NCBI RefSeq assembly: GCF_020520425.1
Contig: NC_079491.1
Span: 39,112,027-39,176,026 of the forward strand
Source of the DNA: Spinacia oleracea
Taxonomy: Eukaryota > Streptophyta > Magnoliopsida > Caryophyllales > Amaranthaceae
Reading direction: 5' to 3'
Length of the DNA: 64,000 bases
This document shows positions 10,193-23,100 of the stretch, piece after piece. A model generated the notes under the pieces. The model saw nothing but the letters and a program-made list of their open reading frames with translations, searched no databases and was not told the origin of the DNA. Position 1 is the stretch's first letter. Each line of letters starts with the position of its first letter. Both the position numbers and the translations under genes were made by a program.

Positions 10193-12447
10193 GGGACAAG
10201 TGTGCATTTCCTAATTCCTTTGTCGCTCGATGCTTGCTCTTGAACATAAGGTAAGAGTTGTCATCCTTATTATGTCCAGAGGTGTTTCTCGGTTTCAGAG
10301 TTCAACTGATCAAATAAACAGATAATCATAGCCTATGATTCATATTAGCACGGCCATGCATTTCACAGTTTCTAGCTCTCCGAGTGGCCTTGTACAACTT
10401 TTAAGCATCTCATCCCGATTTATGGGAGGACAATCCCATTCTTGTGATCTTGAGATTATACTTCTTTTGATAGGTGATTACCTGAGCGTTGCCTTTATAG
10501 CCTCCTTTTACGGTGCGACGGTTGGTCAACGTCAAAGCAACCAGTTCTCAAACAAGTAATCTCAAATCACTCAGGTATTGAGGATTTAGTGTCTAATAAT
10601 TTTAATGAAATTTACTTATGACAGATTTTCATCTCTTACAGTAAAGTTTCATAGGTCTGTCCGATACTAGTCTTCCCAAAGTAAGTATCTATGCAAATGA
10701 TTATGACATTGCCATGTCCACATAGTTCAAGAAACAGAACTACTAGTCATCTTGCATTCTACTCGTCTAACGTTTTCTATGCGTCCAATTTTATAGAAAA
10801 CTCCGACCAGGGACCATTTTCAACTTTTGACATTCAAGTTCACTTGATAGACATTTCTTAGTCACAGGACTGGTCCTGACAGTCTATCTTGAATATATCG
10901 TCAAATTGAAGGGACTCATCAATTAATACTAAACCAAGATTAAATGGAATATGAAAAATACATTTCATATATGATAAATGTTCAACCCCGATGTTTTACA
11001 ACCATGGGCCTCAAACCCATCTTTAAAACAATTCATGGAATTCAAAGCTATGCTTGATTTCCAGTGCTACATCGTGAGTGTTGCTTCTCACTTGTTGCAT
11101 AGGTTTAGTTATCACGCTTTGCCAATATTAAAATCCTTTTCATCGAATGTTTTTCGAGATATGATGATAAGATCTTTTGAGTTTGTTTATTATGTGATCT
11201 AGTCTTTCTTACTTCGATAGTGGTTCTACGCATTTTGCAATGAAGAACCATCAAGTCAGCAGACATATGATCTCACCCAAGTTCATTGAAGAACTCTTTA
11301 ACATAAACAACCCTGTTTTATTGCTTCTTAGGCAATAAGTTCTTTCACTTCAACTGTATAGGTTGCTAGTGATGCTTTATTTGGATTTACTTATCCAAGC
11401 AGTTCACAGATATGTGGAAGACTTTCCATCTGTATCTTAGAACATAGAAATTAATATTTAATTTCCCACGCAACAACTCATGGTCTCCAATCCATGTTGC
11501 CATTTCAAAACACGATGCTCTATAGCTCGTCCTTGCCAATGGTTAACTCCAAAGGGATCTTGCTTGATCCTTTGCCAGTGTTTCTGCGTGTAGCATCAAT
11601 ATTTAGCATATCTTTATTTCCATGAATCAAGAACTATTCCTATGTACCTTTTCAAGTACCATAAGTATTCTTGATCTCAATCTAGTTTATCTTCACTTAG
11701 ATCAATAGAGATTGGTATATGTTCGTCATGCCTAAAGTCATACGATACATTTTTGGCGATCCTCATATTATATCATACATGATAAATTCTTTGCAGAATA
11801 TTTCCCAATTGAATTTTATTCATGTAACTTTAGCTCATTCAATTTCAGTAGATACTGAATCCAGCTAAATTCTTTGACATATAATATAGGTTAAGAATCT
11901 TACTTAGATCCTTTGATGTTTAACTTAGTAAATGCTTATACATAGTTCAAACATTCATTACTTAGATTTATTCATATGGGTCGAATGTCTCCAATGGAGT
12001 ATTTCGTGTGTGATTTAGTAAATGCCATTACTTAATCCAAAACAATATTATAAGATCTTTATAAATAGATCTTAATACCCAGTATGCACTAAGTTTCGCC
12101 ATGGTCCATCATTGATGAATAATTTCAAATTTAAGTCATTAGTATTTGAATGTTATTTCACAATAGAGAGATATGTGTATGACACACATAGGACCAATTA
12201 AGTTTTATGTATTCCCACTAAACTTCTTATATATCTATAAGAATGATGTACGTTTTATGAAACTAAAATACTTATTAGCTTCACTAAAATACAATTCCGA
12301 TTCCCAATTGCTTGCTTAAATCTGTACTTAGATTTCTTTAGCTAGCATTCATTTCAAGCATTATTTGGATCCACAAATCCTATGACATGTCATGTACATA
12401 GTTTTCTTCCAACATTTGATTGAGGAATACGTTTTGTCATCCAATTG
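10193..12447 (-). pseudogene. Eroded copia pol 3' part (reverse transcriptase end and RNase H expected)
   Basis: In a copia element this interval should code for the end of reverse transcriptase and RNase H. I find no frame longer than about 75 codons on the element strand and no undamaged catalytic motif. A possible remnant of the Y-x-D-D box lies near 11764-11790 (minus), interrupted by a stop. The stretch is AT-rich and dominated by degenerate coding sequence. Confidence 0.5.
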
Positions 12448-12715
12448 TCATATGTACCAATATGTAATTATTGCTTGATTTATAGACTTGAGCATTAAGA
12501 TTATGCATAAGGTTTCAACACAATCCATGCCATGAATTTGCTTGTAACCTTTAGCAACTAATCTAGCTTTGTGTGTGAACACAATTTCATGTTTGATGGT
12601 TTTTATCCTTAAAACAAACTTGCAACCAATAGGTGTGAAACTATTCTTGCAAATCAACAAAATTTCAATTTTGTCATCAAAACATTGAGTATGTTTTATG
12701 GCCTCTAACCATTAA
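12448..12715 (-). pseudogene. Copia reverse transcriptase N-terminal fragment
   Basis: Minus-strand translation gives TPIGCKFVLRIK, then THKARLVAKGYKQIHGMD, then a sequence ending LKSINQ. These match the conserved copia blocks normally read as IGCKWVFKIK, KARLVAKGYTQ and LKSIR. Upstream in the same frame lies a WLEA block, which is cut by the CACTA insertion. The copy is missing residues and closes soon after, so it cannot be functional. Confidence 0.75.
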
Positions 12716-12718
12716 AAA
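12681..12718. repeat. Left copy of a short tandem duplication interrupted by the CACTA
   Basis: ACATTGAGT...TATGGCCTCTAACCATT before the CACTA has a close partner, ACATTTGAGT...TATGGCCTCTAACCATT, just after it (24786-24819). Without the CACTA they would be adjacent, so the target already held a degenerate tandem duplication of about 36 bp in the WLEA region of pol. Confidence 0.7.
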
Positions 12719-12945
12719 CACTACTAGAATTCGCAGTTTTAACGACAACCTATTAACGACGAAATGAATTTTTTGTCGTTAATAATCTATTTGCACTATG
12801 TTACTACGACAAGCCCCATTGTTCGAAGTAATTGGTTAAAACTAAGAATAACAAATTTAATGAGTCTGTCGTTAATATGAACAAGTAAATAATTAAAAAA
12901 AAAAGGAAAAAACAAGTCGTCGTTAATATACTCCAGCACAGCGCG
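12719..12945. promoter_or_regulatory. CACTA 5' terminal inverted repeat and subterminal motifs
   Basis: After the CACTACTAG terminus come copies of TTAACGAC, TTAACGACGA and TTGTCGTTAA in both orientations. These mirror the motifs at 24350-24784. In En/Spm such subterminal motifs bind TNPA and bring the ends together. Confidence 0.75.
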
Positions 12946-14826
12946 ATTTATTTAGGTGAAGCGGCAAATAAATTTTTCACTTAATTCTCAGAGTCAATAA
13001 CGCGCAATTTTCTGAAAATCTTTGAAACCCTTCCTTTCCTCAATTTTCTTCAATCATCTTCTTCCTAAAACCTAACCCTAAACTCACGATTCATATTCAA
13101 TTGGAAAATAAATAAATTTGAAGAACAAAAAGCCAGACAGAGGAGGAACGATATCAAGGATTGAAGCTGCTATAGTTGGAGTTTGTTACAAAATCTACGA
13201 AATTGAAGATTTAATCCTCCGAATCGGTATGTTTCGAAATTAGTTTTGGGCGTTTTTTATGGTTTGTTGATGTTCATATGTTGATTTCTTTTTTATGGTT
13301 TGTTGATGTTCATATGTTCAAATATGTACTTGATTTAGATTTTGTTACCAAATAGGAGGCCTATGTGCTGTTAATTTCAGACCTCATGCTTTGAATTTCA
13401 TAGTAATAAATGCAGTATTCAGTTGGCAATGGAAGTTCCCCTCAATTCTCCCCTGTTTTGGTCAACTGTATTATGACTTCTGGTTTGCCTTCAAGCGCAT
13501 ATGGGTATATATTCTTGATATGTTATATTGTAAATATTGCTTTCTTGCTTGTTGGAGATTATAGTAATTGATAATACATTCAGACAAATTTTACAAGAAG
13601 TTCAATCCCAGCAAGGTCAATTTGCGGTATGCTCTGTAATCTGTATATAACAAAATTAAATTATGCATTTTTCCAAAGGTTTCAATATATACAATGTCCT
13701 GGAAACTCCATCATGAATGGACTTTCATATACGAGTCAGAACCTGCTTCTTGACAGAATGGTTACTCTCTGAGTCATGTGTGGCATTGGTTTCTTTCTCC
13801 CAAGGCTTGTGTTATGTTAGGAAATTTTTATTTGTTGTTCTTTTTTGAGTCTATTTCTAGGATAAGCTTCCTGGTATGCGTACTCTTTTCTGTTTTTGGG
13901 CAATTTGTTAAGATTCAGAGTGGTTGTTAATTTGTTTTTATATTTTTTTATATTTCTATTCTTGACTTGTGGTTAGTTTTGATTGCTAAATATTTGTTGA
14001 TGTCTGACAAGTATGACTGGACCCGATACTGTAGAATAAACATCCTAGATATAATCTTTGTATAAGCTTAAAATTGAGTTTAACCTGACTCATAATCCAG
14101 TTTAACCTTCTGTCCTCTGTGATCCTATATTTAAAATTGCAAGAAAACAGAACAAAAATATTAAAATGAATAATAAATAAATTCCAGGATTAAACAGATC
14201 CTTGACTAAATTAACAAGTTCTGCCTATATTCTGATCTTAATAAATAAATTCCAGGATTAAACTGATCCTTGATCTTAATTAACAAGTTCTGCTTATATT
14301 CTGAATTAACAAGTTCTGCCTATATTCTGAATTAACAAGTTCTGCATATATTCTGACATTTCTGATCTTAATGTCTAAAACCTGATATGAAGCTAGCCAT
14401 AGTGATAAGAAACCTCTGCAACAACCCGATACATCTAAAAATCTAATACACCCTTCAGTTAGGTTTGATTCCCATCCAAAGTTTGAAAAAATATAGTATT
14501 GTCGTATTCCCATCCTAAGAATTAGGCTTGTATGCGTATAATATTTTTCATAAAGTTTTATATACTTTTAAGTGTATTAGGTCTTCCTTGGTTGACTTAT
14601 ATGACCAAGAAATCTAGTCGAGTCAGCATCATTGACTCAATATACTATGTGTGCGAAATTTTATGCTAGCCTGCATTTGCTGAAAATTGTCGTATTAGGT
14701 GTTGGATTATTGTACCTCTTACATTTATCATGATCGTGGACCGGTTTTTTTAAAATAACATATTCTTATCTTTGTTGATTCTCTAGGTAATTTTTTTCTG
14801 CCATTTTATTATTATACTTGGTGAAA
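12946..14826 (+). promoter_or_regulatory. CACTA 5' leader: promoter, non-coding exon and first intron
   Basis: No gene is seen here. A pyrimidine-rich stretch with CCTAACCCTAAAC (about 13025-13100) looks like a plant 5' UTR. CGAATCG followed by GTATGTTTCG near 13225 is a good splice donor, and TTCTCTAG near 14785 is a candidate acceptor before the transposase ATG. The leader also contains a 26-bp minisatellite at about 14210-14357. Confidence 0.5.
14210..14357. repeat. Minisatellite, about 26-bp unit, in CACTA leader
   Basis: AATTAACAAGTTCTGC(C/T)TAT (then ATTCTG) recurs four times, three of them head-to-tail at 14278-14357. A spacer unit with AATTCCAGGATTAAAC is also doubled nearby. Confidence 0.8.
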
Positions 14827-17800
14827 ATGACTCTCTGTAAGGATTGGATTTCCATTAAAGATTACATTGGTGATCCAACATATGCCGAGGGAGTTAATAA
14901 TTTTTTAGACTATGCTTTTCAAAAGTTGAAAACTGAGACAATTCGTTGTCCTTGTACCAAATGTATGAATGGAGAATCCGGTGATCGTGAGAAAGTAAGG
15001 GAACATCTACTTGTTTTTGGAATAATCAAAAGATACACCTTCTGGTATCATCATGGGGAGGGGTTGGATGAGTCAGAAATCGTGTCTGACGAGGATCATG
15101 ATGAGGGAGAAGACCATGATGAAATTTTTGATATTCTAAGGGATTTATATCCTGCGTTCAATGATGTTAGTCCCTCTGCTGATGTCAATGATGTCGAGGA
15201 GCCAAATGCCGACGTTAAAAGTTTTTATAACCTATTGAAGGATTCACAAGATCCGGTCTATGAAGGTGCTAAGAGTTCTACAATGTCTGCAATCTTGGAG
15301 CTTCTTCATATTAAGACTCTTGGTCGTTGGACCAATGAGTCTTTTAGCATGCTTCTCAAATTTTTGAAGAATCGGCTTTTACCTACAGGGTCAACTTTAC
15401 CAGATTCTTACAAAGAGTCAAAAAAGATCATGAGAAACCTCGGACTTTCCTATGAAAAGATCGATGCATGTGTTAATGATTGCATGTTATATTGGAAGGA
15501 GAATGAGAAGCTAGATGCATGCAATATTTGCGGTGCATCGAGATGGAAAACAAACAAACACAGTGGGGAAGACAAGTGTAAGTCAAATGGTAAAAAAATA
15601 CCTCACAAGATATTACGCTACTTCCCACTAAAACCGAGGCTTCAAAGATTATTCATGTGTTCAAAGACTGCTTCTTTGATGAGGTGGCATGATGGTAAAA
15701 AGAAGAAAGATGGTACGATGCGACATCCTGTTGATGGAGCCGCGTGGGAGTCATTTGACAAGGAGTTTCCCGAGTTTGCATCAGATCCTAGAAATGTTAG
15801 GTTGGGGCTTGCCAGTGATGGTTTCCAACCCTTTGCAAACTCGAAAACACCTTATAGTATTTGGCCTGTAGTACTTATGCCATATAACTTACCTCCAGAT
15901 CTTTGTATGAAGTAGTCTAATATACTTCTTTCGATGCTTATTCCTGGTCCTAAAGGACCCGGTGATGCAATTGACATATATTTGCAACCATTGATCGAGG
16001 AATTAAAAGATCTATGGGACACTGGTGTCGAGACCTTCGATGCAGCAACTCAACATCATTTTAATTTACGTGCAGCACTGATGTGGACAATTAATGATTT
16101 TCCAGCATATGCCATGTTGTCAGGATGGAGTACTAAGGGTTATTTGGCATGCCCTCGTTGCCTTAAGGATACACGATCAATGAGACTATCTCATGGGGGC
16201 AAAGAATGCTACATGGAGCATAGATGTTATTTGCCAAAGAACCATAGATGGCGGAAGGATAAGGATTCATTTGACGGAAAAGTTGAGCATGGTCTACCTC
16301 CTGAACCTTGTTCAATTGATGAAATTCTTCGTCAACTCGAGGATCTCGAGAACATTGTTTTGTCCAAGGATCCACATGTGAAGACAAAAATAAATCATGA
16401 GCTTAGGGGTGATAATTGGAATAAGAAAAGTATTTTCTTTGAGCTTCCATACTGGAGGAAACATTTGTTACGGCACAATTTAGATGTGATGCATATTGAG
16501 AAAAATATATGTGATAGTGTTCTTGGGACAATTATGAACATCAAAGGGAAGACTAAAGACACTATAAAATCACGTCATGACTTGGAAGCTATGGGGATAA
16601 GGCCCACATTGCACCCAGTCAAAGAAGGGGACAAATATAAGATGCCTCCAGCACCGTTTACTTTTTCTCCTGCCGAGAAGCAAAGATTTTGTAATTTTTT
16701 GAAAGAGTTAAAAGTACCTGACGGTTTTTCATCGAATATATCTTACTGTGTCAACACTAAGGAAGGAAAAATTTCAGGTTTAAAGATCCATGATTGCCAT
16801 GTAATACTCGAACATCTTCTTCCTTTGGCAATACGTGGTCTACTCACTCCACTTGTACGCGAAGCACTGATTGAGCTATCACGGTACTTTACCTTATTAT
16901 GTGCTAAAGTACTTAAAGTGAGTGAATTGAAGCAACTAGAGACCCAAATTCCTATCACTCTCTGCAAATTAGAGAAGGTTTTTCCTCCCTCGTTCTTTGA
17001 TGTAATGATGCATTTGCCAATTCATTTAGCCGATGAAGCTATGATCGGAGGTCCTGTTCAGTTCAGATGGATGTATCCTATTGAACAATATATGTATAAG
17101 CTTAAATCTTATGTACGAAATAGGGCTCATCCAGAAGCTTCAATTGCGGAGGGCTATTTAGCAGATGAGTGTATGACCCTTTGCTCAAGGTATATGCATA
17201 ATATAGAAACAAGATTTAATCGCCAGGAACGAAATTATGAAAATGCAAACGGCAGTGATGAAGCCTTGGATATTTTCAGCCATTCTGGTAGAGGTTTAGG
17301 AGCTCCAACTGTTATAAGTGTTCCCAGGCGTGAAATGGATCAAGCTCACGATTACATTTTGAAGAACTGCGACGAGGTTCAACCTTTCCTACAGTAAGAG
17401 TCTAAGAGTAAATATCTTTTCTTCATATTCACAAAAATTTTCTTTATATATTTATATGCTTTTTTGCTTACAGAGAGTATTCTGAAACTCATCCAATAGA
17501 TGATTCTGGGATCACCGAAGAGGAATGGAGCGAGAATTTTAGAAAATGGTTTAAGGATGAAGTAAGGAATATATTTTAATACTTCGTATTTGATTTCCAT
17601 ACAAGTGAATTTTTTTTATTAATTACTTTTTTTCATTATTTAATTTTGGTAGGTTGCGCTCTTATATGAGAATAATAAGAGCAAGGAAATGGAAAATCTC
17701 CTCTCACTTTCACGTGGACCAACTGAATATGTAACATCTTTTAGTGGTTATGTTGTAAATGGATACAGATTTCGTACACAAAACCGTGATAAGAATTTGA

Positions 17801-18336
17801 GAACACAAAATAGTGGCGTGGTTGTCTTAGGAAATACGGGTGATGGAGATGAGAACATGGATTATTATGGAGTTGTAACAGAAATTGTAGAGATACAATA
17901 TCTCGGAGGAAACCGGATTGTGCTATTTCGGTGTAACTGGTGGGATGTATTTGATAAGGTAAGAGGAATCAAAGAAGATGAATATGGAACCATTAGTATT
18001 AATTGCAATAGGCAATTAAAAACTGATGAACCATTTATCTTAGCTAGTCAGGCAAGACAAGCTTTTTATGCCACTGATAACATTAACAAAGGTTGGGTTA
18101 TTGCATCCAAGACTCAACCGCGCAACTTGTTAGATGATGACAGTGATGTTGATGAGCAAAGTGAAGCATACCAACAGAGTGAATTTGATAGACCAACATA
18201 TGTTGCATCTTCCTCTACAAGTGCAAGCAGTGAAATCTGTAGAAGTCGGGCTGGCATAGATCCCATTATTGTGGAAGATATTTCAATCAAAAGTGGAGAA
18301 AAACAAGCTCCTGTGAAGAGGAGAAGAGAGGAATGA
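14827..18336 (+). pseudogene. TNP2-type CACTA transposase, three exons, one nonsense codon
   Basis: The transposase would cut and join the ends of the element in the nucleus. The ATG at 14827 begins MTLCKDWIS. Inferred exons are 14827-17393, 17474-17561 and 17653-18336, joined at GT/AG sites that keep the frame; the full reading would be 1112 residues. Domain order fits the family: a transposase-associated zinc domain (about residues 1-75, CPCTKCMN), TNP2, including HNLDVMHIEKN (about nt 16470-16505), DUF4218 (about 16800-17200, LEHLLPLAIRG and PIHLADEA), and DUF4216 (about 17860-18120, YYGVVTEIVEIQYLGG). A TAG at 15913-15915 interrupts TNP2 just before LSMLIPGPKGPG. Relatives usually have glutamine there, so a single C-to-T change is the simplest cause. 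The frame downstream is fully kept, so the lesion seems recent. Readthrough is possible but unsupported. Confidence 0.9.
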
Positions 18337-20133
18337 TTCGTTACCTGTTGCAGTTGGTATTATTGTGGTGGTTTAGTTATGTGTCAATTTTAGTTTTTTT
18401 TGGGGGGAGTTTAGGTTTATAAAAGATTTATTGGTCAATTTTCTATTTGCTTTTGCTTTCCAAAATCTTGACCACCTGACTATTCGTTCCGTAATTGTAT
18501 TTGTTGTGGTTTTATTGGATTTTTTGTTTGACGTTTTGGTTTTACGAGCTGTTTTTCCAACTAAAAAGTGGATTGGTTGAATAAGAATGCTCACTGTAGT
18601 TGCGACTTGCTGGAATTAGGTTTTTATGAGTTTGATTGATAATTTATTTGTGAGAAATTGGTTTGATTTTTGAGTTGAATATATTGGACTGTTTTAGTCA
18701 ATGCTGAGTTCATTCTTGCGATTTGCATTTGTACAGATTTCTCTTATACGCTTTGACATGATTTCTGTACAAAGATATATATGCCTTAGATTCAGTCTTG
18801 GTCTTGGTTTCTGGCATATGGTATGACTGATTGCTACAGGCCTGCTATCATTGTTCAGGCCAGTACGCTGTTGTGTAGGGCAGTTGCTGTGCAACAGTTC
18901 TGCTGTTTGCTCTGCTGCAGTGCTGCTGTAATCTGCTGCAGTGCTGCTGTACTCTGCTGCAATGCTACTTTCCTCTGCATTTATGTTTGTATTCAGTTTT
19001 GTTTGTGTTGTCTTATTCCTGGTTTTCTCCCTGGATCTGGTGTTTAGGTGCAGTCAGTCTGTTGGCTTGTTCTGGAATGCAGGTTGTTTTGTTGGCAGGG
19101 TCGTTGTTGTTGTCTACTTCAGCCTGGTTGCTTAGTTCAGCTAGTGTTTCTGCTGAGTGTGGTTTGTTTGCTGCTGGCTAGTGCTCTAGTTCCTGGTTCA
19201 GCGTGTGTTGATATGCTTATGGTCAATTTTTGTGTCATGTTGCTGTTGCGTTATTGTTGTTTGCTGCTAGGGTTGCTGGTTGTGTTTGGTTGTGCTCCCA
19301 ATTGAATAACAAAAAAGAAAGTAAAAATAAAAAGAAAATCATAACATGAATATCTGACAACGATTTTTGCAAAGAGATTGTTTGCACTCAGTTTAAGCAG
19401 AATGGAACAGTAGACAAGTGTTAGCATTATAAACCAAAATGAACTTGTTAAGAGTCTAAGTTTCATAAACTTACCCAGGCTGCCCACAGTTGTTGCACAC
19501 AGAAGCATTTGGACATTCTCTAGCAAAATGCCCAGGCCGCTTGCAGTTCTTACATAGGTAATTTTGCCTGGAAGAGAAATTTACAATCAAAGCAAAGCAG
19601 TAGTTAGTAACAGATGAACGAAGTTCGAAGAACTGAATTTTGTTTTGCATTTTGCACCGGACCGATTGGCTATTGAACGAAGAACTGAATTCTGTTTTGC
19701 ATTTTGTCTGTGTATTCAGTATCATTCAAAGTTGCATTTTGTCTGTCTATTCAGTAGAGGATGTTCTTATCAGAAGCTTTATTGTTCCATGTAATTACAG
19801 TATAGAAGCCTCATTTTCTCGTAAGTTGCACATCAGCAGTATGCATCGAAGATTAGAAGGTTAAGCATGATCCGATTCTGTGATGACTATTGTGTTGTGC
19901 CAGCTGAGTGTAAAGTGTTAGGGTTCAGTCGTCAGCTAGCACATTTAATGTCTGACATTCTGGTTTTGCTTAGTGTCTGCTTTGATTTGTTGTTGTTTTT
20001 CTGGTTGTACAAATTAGATTTTGACCAAAGTTGACTTTGGTTAACTTTGATGGTTTTGTTAGTTTTTTATTTTCAATTTTGTGGGTTTTAGTTATTTGGT
20101 TGTATAGTATGACTTGACTTTGACCAATGAACA
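18337..20133. other. CACTA inter-gene region
   Basis: Between the two transposon genes lie about 1.8 kb without a complete gene. It holds a CTGCTG/TGCTGCAG-rich patch (18855-18970), a GTTGTTG/TGCTG-rich tract to about 19285, a captured zinc-knuckle exon on the minus strand (19475-19567), and short repeats with GAACTGAATT(C/T)TGTTTTGC (19630 and 19681). Open frames over the Cys-coding CTGCTG patch are low-complexity and rejected. Confidence 0.6.
19475..19567 (-). pseudogene. Captured exon of a CCHC zinc-knuckle gene (GIS2/CNBP-like)
   Basis: The minus strand reads [17 protein letters not shown] followed by [10 protein letters not shown]: one complete CCHC knuckle (C-x2-C-x4-H-x4-C) and the first half of a second. 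This matches the tandem-knuckle nucleic-acid-binding proteins of plants (GIS2/CNBP type), not the single knuckle of gag. The 93-bp exon is bounded by TTCTCTTCCAG before 19567 and GTAAGTTT after 19475, an intact acceptor and donor. It lies antisense to both transposase genes, with apparent intron sequence on both sides (about 19300-19474 and 19568-19620). This is what a genomic (not cDNA) capture of a host gene piece would leave. The source gene is not in the window. Confidence 0.75.
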
Positions 20134-23100
20134 ATGCAGGAGAAAATGGTTCTTCCCAATGGGTCTGCACAACAATCTTCTATGGTAAGATCTAAACGCG
20201 AGTACGTACCACCTCTTATGCTGGCAAGGGGTCGTGGTAAGAGGTTAGCTGATTTGTATTCTTCAAAAACAAATGCTGAAACCAATGCCTCCATTGGAAA
20301 GGAGAGTAACCTCCCTAGTCATCCTGCTAACAATTTTTTACCATCAAAGAAACGCCATCTTGCTCATTCTCAAGCTCGCACTGATTCTGTCATATTAAAC
20401 AAAAATGATATATCTTTTGTTGATCCCTTAATGGTTTCCAGTCTTCGTTGTTATGGTCCTAATGCAGAAAGTCATTATTTAGATGAAGATATACAATTCG
20501 AAAGAGACTTTGTAGAATATGCTTCTGATGAGAACGAGGCTGAGAACGAGGTTGAGAACGAGGCTGAGAATGAGGTTGCCAATGATAATGAACATGGTGA
20601 TGAGTTTGATACGAGAATTCATGAGGATGTCAATGATAATGATCATGGTGATGAACCTCGTGAGAACATTCATGACAATGTCAATGATAATGAAATGGAG
20701 ATATCTCCGACCAACACTATTCAAGAGGATGCAAATGGTAATAATTTAACATCCGATTTATGCCTTTGAATTATTCTTTTTTTTATGTTAATCATTTTAT
20801 GTTTTTAAATTGTTTGGTTGAAGGTGGTGGTCAATCTACTACAAAGAAGAAAGCTGTTAATGAAAAAAGGAGGGGAAGAAACAAGTGTAAAAAGATTGCT
20901 AAACTGAAACCTAATGAGAAGCTGCAAATTCAATTCTTTAACAATCGGGCAGTAGGGGATAATCACAATGTGTTTGCCAGACATCTTGGTATTATAGTAC
21001 GAAATACTAACATGTGTCCGGTCAAAGTGCACAAATGGGCAGATATTGGAGACAAAGAAAAAGAACACATGTGGGCAGCAGTCACGGTAACATGATTTTT
21101 ATGGATTTGGTTATGTTATTGGGGTTTCCATTTTTAGTCTGACATTTCACTCTTTGATTTGTTTTTCTTTTACTTGATTCCAGGATTCCTTTACTAATGA
21201 AAATATGGAGGCCTACAAGGAGCATGTTTTGGACCATATGAAGGAGTTGTGGAGAAAATGGAGGTCAGACTTGTTAAGGTATAAAATCATTCATAAGAAA
21301 CTCACCTTAAAAGCTGCATACAACGCTTCTCCACCTGATGGGCTTAATAAGAGTGAGTGGCAGTGGCTTATTAAGGAGATTTTTTCAAAGCAAGAATTTA
21401 AGGTAAAATCACTTAACTATAATCCCTTTTCCTTTATAATGTGTTCCGAAATTTAATTTTTTCGAATTTCAGGAAAGAAGTGCCAGGAACTCTAATAATC
21501 GGGCTCAGTATCTTAAAGAGTTAATGCCTCGAACTGGGAGCAAGCCTTTTAGGCAAGTCATTTGGGATGATTTGGTGAGAAAGAATGATTATTAATACCT
21601 AATTTCATAGGTTCAGGAAGTTTGGAATTAAATTCACATGACAACTGATTATTTTCTTTGTTATGTAAGGGAGGAAATAATGGGAAGAAGCCGAGTTTGG
21701 TTGATGTATTCTACTCCACTCGAAAGAAAGGAACTCAGCTTCCAAATGCGGAGACAACGCAAAAATATGTATGTCTGTTGAATGCTTTATTTTTGTTGGC
21801 CCGTTTTTTTTAGTTAATGTTAATGATCTTGTTTTTGCTATGTTATAGGAAGAACTTCGGGAAACAATGGCAAAGGATCCATCACTTTCTCAAGTCGAGG
21901 TAAATACTCTTCATCTGTCATTTCTCATCCATTCAGTTTTGAGTTTGAGAATTTTATAAGATCATCCTGCAAAAAATACTGAAATGATAAGTAGTTAGTA
22001 TAGTGTTATCTTCAAGTGATATGATTATTTGCCACTGTATAGTATTTGTTTGTTAGGAATCATCAATATTTAATTCAATTGTCACTACAAGATATTGTTC
22101 TATGTGTTGGTGTATATTCTGGTAACTTATTGAAGACCTCAAATAACTACATGAATATTGATTATGTAATACTGGTAACTATTCATAGAGTTTAGTCTTT
22201 CATGTTTGGTTCTGCTCTCACCTAGCTCCGTCAGAGTGGTTTTGTGTTTATAAGGATATTCTACACAGTTGATCGTTTGTCCCTCGCCCTTGCCCTTTAA
22301 CTCTATACCGAGGCAAAGTAATTCAGGTTGTTTGTGTTCTTTTAGCTCATTCAAGGTCAGCTCATTCAAGGTCAGCTCTAAATTGGAATTCCAATTTCTT
22401 TGTTTATTGTATGGCAAAGTAATTGAGAGTTTGTATTGGTGGGACAGTTCAGATGAGTGATTTGCATCTTATCTTTCTGCTGGGAATTAGAGGGGAAAAC
22501 ATTATAATATTATTCCATGTATTGCAAATGATACACCTTTTTGTACATGAGACTTGTTGACTGGACATAATTATTTAAGGATTCCTGAAATCATTATCAT
22601 CCTGAAATTCTCCATTGTTAATATTGATGTTTTCGTTGATTTATCTACATGTAGTAGTAACTTTTGATCTACATAGGAAGCACTACCTCTTGTTTCAGTT
22701 GTATGTGAAATTGTGAACTGTAATTTTAATAATAGTTGCATGCTGGGTTCTAGATGAAAACTAATGTAGGTTGAAATTTATTCTGTCTCTATGTGGCCAT
22801 TATGTTCATAGCCGCCCGTGAACTTTTAGTAGCTAAGAATTCCATATTTTAGTTTCTGTAGTTGCGGGTTAATAACATAACACAGATTTTCAGAGAGAAA
22901 AAGGACTTGCTATTACATTACAAAGAAGTTAATTATTGCCATGATTGATCTACATGTTTCTGATTTTGGCTGGTTTTGCTAGGATCATAATAGAGAAATG
23001 ATTGTTGACGTATTTCTTGGTGTCTTGTGTTGTGGTTGATATTCAATATAATGATACTCCTCAAGATTTTTTTTAGCATAACAAACAGGACGTTTAGTTT

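Noticed and set aside
18823..19305. Cys/Leu/Val-rich frames in the CACTA
   Set aside because: Encoded by CTGCTG and TTGTTG low-complexity DNA; three frames overlap and none has a conserved pattern.
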